DNA of 64,000 nucleotides from Isoperla grammatica (taxonomy: Eukaryota; Arthropoda; Insecta; Plecoptera; Perlodidae), in assembly GCA_945910005.1 (NCBI GenBank), contig OX246740.1, forward strand, positions 48,967,353 through 49,031,352. The letters run 5' to 3'. This document shows, piece after piece, positions 33,853 to 46,342 of the stretch. Both the position numbers and the translations under genes were made by a program. Below the pieces are notes generated by a model that was not told the DNA's origin, did no database searches, and worked only from the letters and a program-made list of their open reading frames with translations. Every line of letters begins with the position of its first letter. Within the stretch, counting starts at the first letter, position 1.

Positions 33853-34512
33853 ATGCCGCGAAAGAAACATTGTATAGCCAATCAGAAGCGCGGGATTGAT
33901 CGGCCGGCCGCTACGAACAGTTGCGATTGCATTCATAGGATTTTCCATTCGTGTGTTCTGCGTTGTGAGCTTGTTTTTATCCCAATATCTGGTGTCATCT
34001 CGTCATCTCTAGCACCGTACTTGCCCAAGGAACTGGATTTCAGGGAACGAGTTTGTCTTTTTGATATTTCTAGGCCTAGGGTCTGTAAGTAATTGAGCTT
34101 GTTCATAAACAAACCTTATATTAACCCTAGATATAGGACCTAGGTCTACTGACTAGGCCTGACCAGTGCCCGAAGTGGAAATATAAAGTTGGCGGGATGA
34201 ACAGTAGTATAGGGTCATACAAAAACTATTATGCCTGCATACGTAAACTGTGAGGCGGGTGGGAGGGGGAGGGGGAGGTCCGTCATTATCGTCAAATAAT
34301 TTATTTGAAGGAGAATACGGGCACAATATTAACATGTTTTATTTTAATTGTACTTATGGAAATGTGATCTATTTCTAATATAAAAGTCCTATAAATATAA
34401 AACTGTACTCTACTCATCAGTAATTGCTCGGACTGCGGAAGGGATTGCGAGTGGGCTGAGTATGTGTAGGCAATCCGATCTGAGAGTAGCGATCATTCCT
34501 GGGGGGGTTGGA

Positions 34513-34538
34513 GGGGGGGGGGGGGGGGGGGGGGGGGG
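34513..34538. repeat. Poly(G) tract, 26 bp
   Basis: The longest pure G run in the window, preceded by a 7-G run. Frames across it give glycine or proline strings that are not coding evidence. Confidence 0.95.
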
Positions 34539-35352
34539 TGACGTGTGACCGGAGACTTCGAAAATTATTCGTTCTACAAACGTCTCATCCACGTGTCATA
34601 AATATCCAATCGAAGAATGAGAGAAGCTATTTTTGGAGTATGTTTTTAGTTTTAATCATTTCGCTTGTTAATATTGTTAATATAATAAGCGGGGATAATA
34701 ACCTTTGGAATTTTGTGTGTACTTGTACTTGTAATTACTTTTTTGTAAATTTAAACTTAAAACTTTGAAATCGTTTTATTAATAAAAACAAATTTGTAAT
34801 CAGATCATTAATATAATTTCTTGTGTAGTTCTTTGCCATGTAATATTTTAATATTACATTGCAAGCAATTAAACCCAGTCGAGGTCGTTCCTTCTCCTCG
34901 TGGTGACCGGTGCCTGCAATCAAGGTCTTGTGTATAACAAATAATATCTCACTCATAATTTCTGTCTCTTTTGTGCTTTGCTAATGCCCAAATGGCAACC
35001 TCACCCCTACCCCTGTCGCACCCTATCCTTTTCACCGACAGTTATGCGACGTGTGTTCATAGTTCCTGAGCCAGGATCTATGTCATTTTTGTAGCTGCGC
35101 AGGTCCATCACTGGCTCTTCCTCGTGGTGTGGGTTCCTTCCGCTTTCCTCATTCTCAACGTGTCCCAGTTAAATACTAGGAATTTCTATAATGTCCCTCG
35201 CCTACGCTAAAATGACAATAACTATGGTTTCCAAGAAGTGCCTTGTAAAGGAACCTAATCAATCGCCTAACGATAACAACATCTTTATCAGTGAATACTG
35301 TAGATATAACAAATGTTTTGGTCTTTGTTTGCATATTAAAGCATTTTTATAA

Positions 35353-35370
35353 TTTTTTTTTTTTTTTTTT
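35353..35370. repeat. Poly(T) tract, 18 bp
   Basis: Uninterrupted T run in AT-rich DNA. Confidence 0.95.
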
Positions 35371-35791
35371 TATTTTAATTTTATATGCTTACACATTAAT
35401 AAATTGATCAAAAAATTATTTTTATGCCAAATCAAGTTCCTTGTACGTCTAAGTCATCAAATATATAACTTATTATCCAAGGTACACCTAATACGATCAA
35501 AATAAGAGTAAAGTGGATACGGACGAAATAAGTACTAAAAATTTATTCATTTTTGTCAGGAGCTGTAGTACATATCCAACAATGAGTGCCCTGTTCTGGG
35601 GGAAATACAAAAGCAAAATGTTTTGTTATTATGAAAATACTTATACTGTATCCATACTTGAACAATAGAATTCAAAAATGGTGGATACCTTGTAACAGAT
35701 AAAAGTACCAGCAGTTTTACATTCAAACCTCGTTTTCTCCGTCCACGAAAAAGCGGATATGGACGAAATAAGTACTCACACGACGACATAT

Positions 35792-38700
35792 CGAACAGTT
35801 AAAAGTAATAACTTTGCAATTAACCAAAACATTTCGTGGGAAAACACGTCTGTATGAAATGTAATTACTGAAACCACGACAAAGGGGTTAAAAGTTCAAA
35901 CTATATCTCTTTAAAATGTGAACTCATTTCTTTCTCCGCTAAGAACATTTAATAAATCTCTGCATGATGCATTGGTGGTTATAATACCGTTGCTCGGAAT
36001 CGTTATAACGTACAGTGTAAAATACTATTTTTGAAACCGTTGCAAAACTTCTATGAGTATAAAAAGAAAGTAACTTACTTTTGTTCGCTATGTCTCTCCC
36101 AGCTTCAAGGGGATGATGAAGTGGACGCTGATACTGCAAAACATTGAATAATATGTGTGTGTGAACGATAATTTTCAAGCTTTGTATTTGGTGTATATAC
36201 CTACGTGTTTTCCGCGACTGTTTTCTTTCGTTTTTATAGTAGACAAAACAAAATCGTTTAGTGATCATATTTTATATTTTAGCGTGTAAAATAGAAAAGA
36301 ATATGAAGTGAATTATTTATGTATAAGGTGGAAGGGGAGAAAATAATTTACGCCATGAAAAGATTAATATGGGGGGGGGGGAGGGAGGGGGATACAGGTT
36401 ACGCGGGAAGTTAAAAAATAATCGTATCTCCATTATAAGTTTGAGAATATATATAAGCGTTTTACATGAAATATTTACAATATTTGGAGAGGGCGTTTTG
36501 AATATATTATATAAAAAAAAACGTATTATCGTTTAAGTTCGTTTTAAAGTTCTGACGAGGGGGCCCAAAGCGGTCTTGAAACGCGTCGACGTGGTTTTAG
36601 GTGAGTGTGACCGATGTGGCGGAATATTCTGGCAATTGTTTAATTTTGTTGGCTTATATATTATATATTCTATATGTCACTTCAACGTTGTTCTGTAGTA
36701 AACCACCGTTTCTGCGATCCAGATTTCGTGTCTTACTATATGTATTATATGGGGAAAAAAGAAAATGAATACCATGGAAGTAAGTACATCCTCTTTAACC
36801 ATTCCATGGGTGTTTAACTTCAACCCGCCTATAAGACTTATTAAATACCCCAAAACGAAACTCTCATGAGATATAAACTTTAAAAACTCGCTAACTTTTT
36901 CGCATGGTAGACAGCTATATTAGCTATTTCCCTCAGCCAATGGGTGGCCTTGCCTTGTCAAACTCAAACAAATTCCAACTTTGATAGATGATTATTTTTT
37001 ACCTTAATCTCTCCCTAGATATAATTTTAAGTGGATCTTTAACGACTTTCGCATCGTTAGAGGTTTTTTCCTTTATTAGTACAATTTTTGAAAAATGGAA
37101 GCTTTGAAATTATTTAGGATAACAAGAAGATTCATGTACGTGTAAAGTTAATATGTACATAACTTAAAATTGTTCAAACATTATCTCAGACCAGATAAAG
37201 GTGTCTAAACGTAGCGTTTAAAAATTTGATTAATTTTTCTTGTTTTACAGAAGCTTAAGTAATTACCAGCACGCAATATTGCATGCCCGTTTAAACAATG
37301 CTACTTTCAAAGTTAAGATATTTCATTAATTTTTATCTTTGTATTTATTAGTACACATTAAAGATCTTGCTACATATTACTATTTCTACTATCAGTGGTT
37401 AATCACTGGGTGAGACAAATGTGGCTGAACCTCGCCAAAGAATCTGTCGTAATTTCATGACATTACCACTGACATTACTGACATTTTATGACGACATCCG
37501 GCGTTCTCTTTATTTTAGCCTTATCAGTAAAATTGTCTCAGAGCCGCAACTTCTTCTGACTCTCATCATTATTATCAATTTTAATATAAGTGTTATTAAT
37601 ATAACTTATGAAAATTATGAATCGATAAATTTAACTCATACGTCGTTTTTAATAATATTAATTATTATTTTTATTACTATTATTCTACTCCGTAAAAACA
37701 CTTTTTGTTTCCACTTTTTCGCGCTTGTAAATACCAAACTATGAACGAGGCTTATTCGTCACCCATTCCCAGTAGACCACGCGGTTCCCACAGACAGATA
37801 ATCCCCAGAGACCCCGTTCTGATAAAGAAGAAGAAGAAGAAGACGACGACTATCGGAGACTTGTCACTTGTCAACTGTCAAATTATAAATACTTTCGAGT
37901 TATTGACACTGACGTGCAAGCGCAACCTGACGCAAAGCTTCTCAAACTTTTCGAAAGGGGATTCTGCTTGCCAAGTGACCCGTCATATTTTTAGTTTTAG
38001 TTTTTATTTGGTTCTATACATTTTTTTTCATAGACGGAATGAAATTGTCGGATGTAACTTCGTCAGCGTATGCGGTGGGGGATTTCTTTGCAATATTGAA
38101 GCTGGAAAGATGACCCCAGTGACATTTTGCTCCCCTAAAATTCCACTTTCGATAGGACATTCTTGAAGGTGATAATCTGGAGATGTGGGCTGTATCTGGT
38201 CCTGAAATAAATGTGGTTATAACCATTTGTATTCAAATTGGATTGCGATTCTATTTAATGACGAGTTTTATGGGTTCTAGTGGGTGTTAGCCCTTATTTT
38301 ATCTTCGCTCTCTCTTTGTTTTAACTCGTACAGAAATCTCACTGAATTTCATAATTCAAATCCAATTTTAAAATACTGTTTTCCGAGAAGATCAATTTTA
38401 AAACATCAGTTGAACTCGAATTTGTTAGTGTTTATTATGATGTAGGCCTACATATTATTTAAAAGGCAGATATAAACACGTATTGCATTTACAACCGAAT
38501 ATCATGATTACATTGCTTTGAAGTTTGAACTTTTAACATTTTTTGATTTTCTATATAAGCAGATCTGAGTTTGAAAACAGTATATTCATTATACAAGAAA
38601 TCGAGTTGATACGTGTGGATGCATCCTTCCTTCGTCAATGTTAACTGTCTCATTTTCTGATTTGTTTTTCACCTGCCATTTATCTGATGACAATTTTTTA

Positions 38701-40437
38701 GGGAACTCTTCAGTTCATATTATTTACAATGTTTGGTTTTTTGTTTTTCATATTACATGTGATTAAACTGATATTATTATACGTTCTTCATTATTTCGAT
38801 TTATAAAAACTGTGACACATTACATGTTGATGTACTATTAACGTTTTGAGTACAAAATAACACGTATGTCTCGTAGTGTTCATTAAATATTATGTTAATC
38901 GTGATTTTACGCGGTATTTCATTTCGGCAATAACAAAATAATAGTTCTATAAAACTAGAAACATTTCATTTGAATTTATTTCCATTTATAACGCTTTTTA
39001 TGCAGGTTGTAAAGGGGTTTTAGCGGATTTGACGTACTTTACCTCGTCGGGAAATACTCTTAAGATAAAACTAATCTTGAACAGTCCACCATCACCGTCG
39101 CTTGTACACGTCTAAAACTTCTCAACGCAGATGTGAGACCAGAAACGAATATATCTTATCACAGATAACTTACTAACACGTGGCACATGTTGGGTTTTAT
39201 AGTCTTAAAATCATAAATATATTTAAAATAATATTAACTGCCTTTTGAATAGATAGACTGCCAATTAGTGAGGAACTGCTTTGAAGAGCAATCTGTGAAA
39301 GAACCGGCTATAGAAAGGGTTAGTAAAACGGGGGATCGTGTAGTTGGGCACATTTGGAAGAACGGAGGTATACTAAAGAATATAAAACACGGGCAATTTG
39401 AAGGAAAGATAGTATAACAAAATAAATAGAAAACAAAAATAATGTTAAATAAAAGTAGAGAGACCAATGATGATGGTATTTGGGTTTTACGTCCCATATT
39501 TTTGCCGCTTTGGATAATCAAGACGAACAGAGAGACCAACTGGAATAAATACAACAGATGATCTAGAATGTGTTGTAATGGATAATGTGTAGAAATGAAA
39601 AGTCTGACAGAAAAGAGGAATAAAGTGGAGGTACGTTTCTTAAACCATCCACTGATTGACGCAGGACGATCCCTATTCTATTATTCAGATGTATTTGAAT
39701 ACTTGTGTTGTTATTTAATTTATCTGATAATTTATCTTCAATAACTGTCAGCTAAAGTTTACATTAGTTTTTCTCAAGTCGTACATATCTATTTTATCCA
39801 TCCCGACAGAAAAGAAAACGATCCTTCAAACCGCACTTTATAAGCTATTAAGTCGATTTGAGCGCCGACATCCAGACATTATCCTGGATTAATCCCGACA
39901 TAAAACCTGGACACTCGAGCTCTCATCATCCTATTCCCAATACTTCACCTTAACGACCACCGCGCAAATAAAACAGACATGCGACATTTCCATCCCACGA
40001 TGATGTATAAAAGTGGCGACGTGTTTCTTGAAACCATAGCAACTAAATGTTGATGTTCCCTGTGGTTTTATGTCTTGTGTAACCCGAAACACTTGTCGTT
40101 TATAGGCGCGTTAATAATAATGTGTGTTTATAGCTTATAAGGGTCGTTGTTTACGGTCTTGGCCCAGGTAAACGATATTCGCACGGTTAGTATACCAATA
40201 AAACGAGATACTATTCACGAAACGTGACACGTCTTCAGTATATTTTAGCATAAAAGTAAACTTTACGAAATTGAAACTGGACTTCGATAAAAATATACAT
40301 CGTGTGCGTTTTGAATTATTTTTGATGTCACGCCGACATTTTTGTGACATCAACGTGGTTTAAATTTAACTGTGAGAATTTTATTTTTCTGGATATGTGT
40401 ACAGTCACGTTCTTATAGAATTTTCGGGAAATGTGTG
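35792..40437. other. AT-rich non-coding stretch
   Basis: No supported gene. The window's longest frame (37705-38166, plus, 153 codons) shows only a lysine run from an AAG microsatellite and no recognisable domain. Poly(G) at 36371-36381. Confidence 0.5.
37825..37850. repeat. (AAG)n then (ACG)n microsatellite
   Basis: A run of AAG triplets passes into GACGACGAC. Confidence 0.9.
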
Positions 40438-40710
40438 GGCCTACATGATGTAACTTTTTATTGGTAAGAAATTATACATTAACCAATGAAAATACGCCAT
40501 AAGCTGTTTGTAATTATTATCTTGAGCTCGAAAACATAAAAAACTAAAGAAGTTCTCGAATGTGTATAAAGCATCTTCTGAAGTTGCTGGCCTAGATGAT
40601 GTAACTTTTTATTGAAAATAAGGCGTACATTAACCAATGAAAATACGTCATAAACTTTTTGTTATTATTATTTTGAGCTCGAAAAAGAAAGTTCACGAAT
40701 TAGTGTAAAG
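40438..40710. repeat. Tandem duplication, period about 151 bp
   Basis: Unit 1 begins at 40438 and unit 2 at 40589, both with GGCCTA then GATGTAACTTTTTATTG. Both continue with ACATTAACCAATGAAAATAC, then TTGAGCTCGAAAA and GTTC-CGAA. Similarity fades near 40710. The units have diverged by many substitutions. Confidence 0.85.
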
Positions 40711-42271
40711 AATGTAAAGTTTTATCTAAACAAAATGACAGATTAACGGATCGTTTTGAATTAATCCCGTTTGCAAATTATATGAATTGTGACGGAGTGT
40801 AACATTTTTTTACATACTTTGTTGGGCGTATTTTCTTTGTTTGAGACTTATAAAGTTTGTCACAAAACATTCATCTAAACCCGCTAATCCTCCATAGCTC
40901 TAGACTGCTGACAGAGAGTGGGAAGTTTCATTTCATTCTAATGTACACATAAAAACCTTTCAATGTAAGCCGATGCAACCGGAGCTGCCTAATTTCATAA
41001 CAACTTGTGTGGATATAAATATATAAAAAAACAAACACACAGATGCATGGGCGGACGCCTGCCTGCTTGTCTTGAATGGAATGCCCACCTCAAACGTGTT
41101 TTCTGGCATCCGAAAACAACCAGTGAAACTAAACACGGTAGTAAAATTTATACAACCCGTTCAATTTGAATGCCATTCTGTCAACAGTTGAAAATCCAAT
41201 TATGTTATTATACTTGACAAAAGTTGGTCTTTGATAAAGTGATGACAATGTGATATGATATTAGAGAAATACGAGGGCGTGTTGACGCGTTCTGAGCACG
41301 GACGTAAACTAAAAAGGCTATGTATGTTATGTTGGATATATTACATACACATCTGGATAAAGAGAAGAGTAATAATGTCAAAACTTATATACATATATAT
41401 TTTTTTATAACTACACGCAACATTTAAAATAGAGGATGGATATTCAATAGTTTTAACCCCACACCCCCACCAAAAACGGGATTGTGGGGAACCTACACCG
41501 AAATATTATCAAAGAATAGATACCATGAGATTTTGTTTTTATTTTTTGTTATTTACTATTTCTTTAGAATGGAAATAATAACGAGAAGAATAGTGCGATC
41601 ATAGTTTTTCGTAAAACATATTGCAAACATTGAAAATCAAAATGTGTTCCCAACATTTAGGTATTACAATACACGAACACATTTACGCAAAGATTACTTT
41701 GTTGCTCTCGTATGATATGATATCAATACATTTCCCCCAGAAACACATTAAACACAACTTGAATAAAGTAAAACCAAAACACCGCCTACCAATTTCTTCG
41801 TACCCGAATTTCCACTCTGTTTTTTTTTTTCTATAAAATATTTTTTTCTCCCCCGAATACATTAATATAAGGATTGCCCATCCCACGCTTTACAAAACAA
41901 GTATCGATGCCCGGGCACCCCCCAATATTCCCCGAGGAATATAGAGCGTTTAAAATAGTCTGCCCCCTATATGTTTCACGCCCCCCCCCCCCCCCCCGAT
42001 ACATTTACCTGCACACATTTATTACACTGCGAGCGGGCGCACCTTGTGCCCGGCTAAATACCCCGGGCCTAATGAGCGAAGCGTGTATATAAATCACAAG
42101 CAAGCTACGTTACGTACACAGCACAACACGTATTCGATGCAAATCAGGTGTGGAGAGCGCGTTACCGTGTGCAAACACTCGGACAAGACTTCTGTATTCA
42201 TTTGGAGTTCTTAGCGCCCATTCTTGTCTGGTATTTGAGACATTCACAGTTCACACCCACAGCGGGAGTTT
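40711..42271. other. Non-coding stretch
   Basis: No supported gene. Poly(C) of 17 bp at 41981-41997. Confidence 0.5.
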
Positions 42272-42699
42272 ACAAGCTTTCGTGCGGATAGGACGTGGTT
42301 TATGTTCCGGGGGCAGAATAGCTGGTTTGGAGGTGACCGGAAACGCAAGAGGCTAATTACCACTTCTTATCTTCTTCGTTTGGTCTTTCACGACAATTTT
42401 TAAAGGTGAATTTAAAACTGGTTACCAAGACCACTGCTTACATGCAACTTTTTTTACATACATACTTCATTTACATACATCATTTTATACAAGCTTTCGT
42501 GTGGATAGGACGTGGTTTATGTTTCGGGGGCAGAATAGGGTTTAGAGGGGTTTAATAATTAATTAAGTGGATGACCGTATGTGGTGACCAGAAACGCTAG
42601 AGGCTAATTACTACTTCTTATCTTCTTCGTTTTGGCATTCACGATCATTTTTAAAGGTGAATTTAAAACTTGTTACCAAGACCACTGCTTACATGCAAT
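42272..42699. repeat. Tandem duplication, period about 217 bp
   Basis: Unit 1 (42272-42448) and unit 2 (42489-42699) share ACAAGCTTTCGTG, GGATAGGACGTGGTTTATGT, GGGGGCAGAATAG, GAGGCTAATTAC, CTTCTTATCTTCTTCGTTT and TTACCAAGACCACTGCTTAC. Unit 2 has about 30 extra bases in the middle (42540-42575). The 40-bp spacer contains TTACATACAT repeats. Confidence 0.9.
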
Positions 42700-42839
42700 A
42701 TCTCCGATGAATCTCACCTATCATCAGGCTGATGATGATGTATCTTTTCTCTTATTCCCATTTACCGTCAACTACAAATGATGGTGACATTTGGTCTATA
42801 CCTCTCACATTTTGGCAACAATGCTAATCGAGACGATGA

Positions 42840-42965
42840 CAAGATGATGATGATAAGTGAAGATGTAGAAATGCCACAAATTCGTGGCTAAACCAGGATT
42901 CGAACTCGGACCACTCAACGTATATAACCCTCCACGGCCACTAAACCGTAGTCGCCTTGGCAGTG
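42840..42965 (-). mobile_element. tRNA-like SINE fragment
   Basis: On the minus strand an A-box-like GTTTAGTGGCCGTGG is followed by a B box GAGTTCGAATCC (42897-42908). After a short body (TGGTTTAGCCACGAATTTG) it ends in (ATC)n-type sequence near 42842-42856. The body differs from families A and B. Confidence 0.6.
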
Positions 42966-43063
42966 TCTAGTCAGCATAGGACATTCTCTTTTGGTAGAGT
43001 GTTCATAGCACATTTTCCTATAGGCTTCTACAACTTCATTATCATTTACCAATCACCCCTCAT

Positions 43064-43075
43064 CCCCCCCCCCCC
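43064..43075. repeat. Poly(C) tract, 12 bp
   Basis: Pure C run. Confidence 0.95.
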
Positions 43076-43382
43076 ACTCTACTTATCACCCCTATCATCA
43101 CTCACCGTCTCAAATTAGTTTCCACCACAAAAATGTAATACAGGTGAGTTCTAAGTATGAACTAATCGATATATGTAAGCCAACCCACTACAGAACCTAC
43201 ACAATCAAAACAAAATCAACCTAAATAATTAATTACACCCAGTCATCATCACCTTAAATTAAAGTTGGACAAAAAAGTTCCTTTTTTAATGAAACTCGTC
43301 AACTAATTTATCATGGCTCGTTATCGGCTGGCTGTTATTATTAATTTACTTCCAACGCAGTAGTACTTCAGTCAACTTCTTA

Positions 43383-43462
43383 TGTATAGCTCAGTCATTG
43401 GGTGTGTGGGTTAATCCTGGAACCAAAGAACTAAGTACCAGATTCGATTCCCATGTATGTCG
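43383..43462 (+). mobile_element. tRNA-like SINE head, decayed
   Basis: An A-box-like TATAGCTCAGTC is followed by a B-box-like AGATTCGATTCCC about 55 bp downstream on the plus strand. Order and spacing fit a tRNA-derived head. It cannot fold into a full tRNA by eye. Confidence 0.5.
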
Positions 43463-44444
43463 TCGTTCATTTACATGTATTAACTTTCATGCGGGATTCA
43501 AGTTATTATTTTTTTTAAATTTAATTTCACACCTACAATTTTGATCAATTATTTGATTCCCACTAAACCACATAGTGGTTTGTCAGTGGGATAATGCATA
43601 ATAAATAAAGTCCAGTACGCGGACGAGTCGTGACATACAAGCAACACACAAAACACATCATAACAATACTAAGGTTGATGTTATGTAACGCATTGTGTAA
43701 TGCCCCCCCCCCCCCCCTCCCCTTATTGAAAATCAATTCTTGTAAGTGATTGTGTAGATAAGATGGATAATGCGTTAGGTGGTTTAGGGTAGATAGGGTG
43801 GGTTTAGTGCGTGTTAGTCAATTATTTATATACCTACGGCGAAATTAGTGGAAAGGAGTGGATTAGGTAAAGTGGGTGTATAATGGTATGAAGTAGTGCC
43901 GCTATTATGTATTATCATTTTTGTATCTTTGTAATGTCAATTTTGGGGTATTTAAAATCAGGGTGGGTACATTTTCTATACTTCTTTGTATGCTTTGGAA
44001 GCAGGAATAGGTATTTGTTGATCGGCACAACGCTTTAAAAAAATGTTCTTACTTTATGTACAATCTAGAAAGGTACAACAGTAAAAACATTTCCCGTAGA
44101 AACAATATCATTCACGTTCAAGGAATTACAAAACTCTTAACTCTAACACGATTGTAGAAGAATTGAGTATTTGTATACACTTCTGCGATGATGGTATAAT
44201 ATCTCATATAGTGATTTCTCCTGCACTTGTGTTAGAAATGAACATATACGCAGTTACAAATGTGCGTTGTACTTAGAATGAAGATTAACGTAGTACAGCG
44301 CGGCTGGTTCTAAATGCAACAGGGCTAATTAGTTCTGTTTATAGAACACTTTCTGCACAGCGGGGTAGTGTACGTGTGTAATATCCACGCTAGGAACTGT
44401 TAACGTAACACAATCGTCATCAAAACATATTATCAAATGTGTTA
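43463..44444. other. Non-coding stretch
   Basis: No supported gene. Poly(C) of 15 bp at 43703-43717. Confidence 0.5.
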
Positions 44445-44594
44445 AGTCCCTCCACAGCAACTTTGGGGCTGGGGACGTCACAGATGGGCGTGTCGGAGCC
44501 AATCAGCGGGCGGCTTTCACAATACTCACATTTGGTTGGCTTAGCCTCACTAATCTGTGACGTCCACAGTCCCAAAGTTGTTCTGGAGCGACTA
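44445..44594. mobile_element. MITE, about 150 bp, TA target site, carries a CCAAT box
   Basis: The left end reads AGTCCCTCCACAGCAACTTT and the reverse complement of the right end AGTCGCTCCAGAACAACTTT; pairing continues through GGACGTCACAGAT, giving a terminal repeat of about 40 bp. TA flanks the ends. The centre holds AGCCAATCAG (44497-44506), a strong match to the CCAAT/NF-Y consensus. Layout and target resemble the pair at 56953 and 57262. Short frames on both strands come from the palindrome. Confidence 0.75.
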
Positions 44595-46061
44595 TACATC
44601 CAAATCTGTGTTGAGCATCTTGATTTCTTACAAACCAATAGTAGGAGAACGTTCTTTCTTTACGTAATCATTTATAATATAACATAAATTTTAATTACAT
44701 TTCGCCATAAATAATCTATCATTACTTATTGTATGTAATGCACATTTAAGTGATTGTAACGCATTAATTCGTTTTATATACTTGACATTAACTTTTAATT
44801 TTCATACATTATTTGTATTTTGCTTGTATACTCAAAAACGTTCACATTACGATTAATATAATGGCATAATGCTTTATGTATATATTTTTAAATTCTCGCT
44901 TTTGATTGAAATCTATTCATGCACAACTAAAAACCCCTGAAATGTCATAGATATCAAAATTAATGTAAAGAATGGACCATATTATTATTGGATCATGTCT
45001 CACATCCACGTGCTATAGGGAGATCGAGGTCACTGGCCAGGGCCGACGGTTTTAGGGGTATGTTGCTCTTAATGTACTCACGTGTCGGCCTAGGGGTGTT
45101 AGCCGTAACACGCCCCTTCCATATAAACACCGCTACGCTACACAAGTAGCGGTCTAGCGTGGGCAAATAGTAGCTCCATCCCCACGCGTTGGTTTTACCG
45201 TATAGCCGTGTTGAGCGGTCAGTCCTGAGTATCAACAGTGTTGGACACAAATAGTTACTTAAGTGTGAGTTTTTGTTTGTATGTTTAAAATGACATTCTA
45301 TTAGAAAAATTTGGAAATGTTTAGGGATATATTGTTCTCAAAATCGGTTACAAAAAAGTAGGTATTAATTACGTTTTGATCAAATTTGATATTATTATTG
45401 AAAAAGACTAATTTGTATCCAAACAAAATAAATTCTACATCGTTTTTTGAGGATATGTGCAGATCTTGATACCATCTAGCCCCAGACTATACAAAAAACT
45501 GGACCAAAAAAGCTTAAACTATCATTTGGCACATAAGCTTGTTTTTTGTTGTTTTTTTTAAACAAAAAAAAAATTAAATAATAAAAAATGTACTAATATT
45601 TGTTAGGTATTACGTCCCACAGTAAAAACTGTGACTAATAATATTTTAAACAACTCACCTTTTAGTTCTTACGAAACAAATCGTGTTTATGAAACACTTT
45701 TTCCTATGAACAGTAACTTCGCTCAGCTTTAATAACGAGAGTAACTTGTGTCGCACCATATCGCGACAATGACGTCACAGTTATTATGTTGGCAGCAATG
45801 AGTTTTTAAATACCGGACTGTTTGTTGTGCTGTGGGGTCATGATGCGGTCAGTGGTTCAGTGAGCGGTGTCACGGCGGGCTTAATTGATGTTTATGAAAT
45901 GTTTGCGCGCATATTTGCATCGCCAGCAGCAGCGGAAAGCGGAGGGTTATGATTGTAGAGGCTTCATAGATTGATATCGTCTGACTGTCCTCTCGTCGCG
46001 ATAAGCCTAGTTGCTTCGCGGGTTATCTGAATCTTCTTGTATTTATTAAATAGTATTACAA
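44595..46061. other. Non-coding stretch
   Basis: No supported gene. Around 45000-45250 base composition is more balanced; it contains a small hairpin ACCGCTAC...GTAGCGGT (about 45128-45152). A CRE palindrome TGACGTCA lies at 45770-45777. Confidence 0.45.
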
Positions 46062-46342
46062 TAGTATTTAGGGGAACGCAGAATGTCAACCTGCAGAAAC
46101 TCATCTACACGGAAGTAAAAGGAAGCCGCTATCTATCTCTGGTGCAGAAACTCGAACAGTAGGCGCGATACCTTTGGCGGTAAAGGCGATACGATAACGC
46201 GCTATCAGTGCACGGGTTAGGGGGTCATCCACTGTTGGGTTATACCTTTGGCGGTAAAGGCGATAAGATAACGCGCTATCAATACACCGGTTAGGGGGTT
46301 ATCTACTGTCGAATTTCTGCAGGTCGACTTAACTAAATACTA
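46062..46342. mobile_element. Inverted repeats flanking a tandem duplication
   Basis: Left (46062-46102) and right (46311-46342) ends both carry TAGTATTTAG and GTCRACCTGCAGAAAYTC in opposite orientation, with an extra GTGCAGAAACTCGAACAGTAG at about 46142-46162. Between them lies the 74-bp tandem duplication. This suggests a small DNA element whose interior was duplicated. The target duplication is not certain. Confidence 0.6.
46168..46315 (+). repeat. Tandem duplication, two units of exactly 74 bp
   Basis: Unit 1 (46168-46241) and unit 2 (46242-46315) both begin ATACCTTTGGCGGTAAAGGC and share ATAACGCGCTATCA and GGTTAGGGGGT. They differ at about ten positions. Confidence 0.95.

Larger units (their letters stand above)
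33646..35791. mobile_element. Possible 2.1-kb element bounded by 48-bp inverted repeats
   Basis: 33646-33693 and the reverse complement of 35743-35791 match closely through CGTCGTGTGAGTACTTATTT, then CGTCCATATCC and TTTT. The similarity stops abruptly outside CGTCGTG on both sides, as at element termini. No transposase frame lies between and I found no clear target duplication. The alternative is two insertions of one repeat in opposite orientation. Confidence 0.45.

Noticed and set aside
34410..34592. Proline/glycine-rich peptides
   Set aside because: Translation of the poly(G) tract at 34513-34538.
37705..38166. 153-codon plus-strand frame, the longest in the window
   Set aside because: Lysine run comes from an AAG microsatellite; the rest is low-complexity or unrecognisable.
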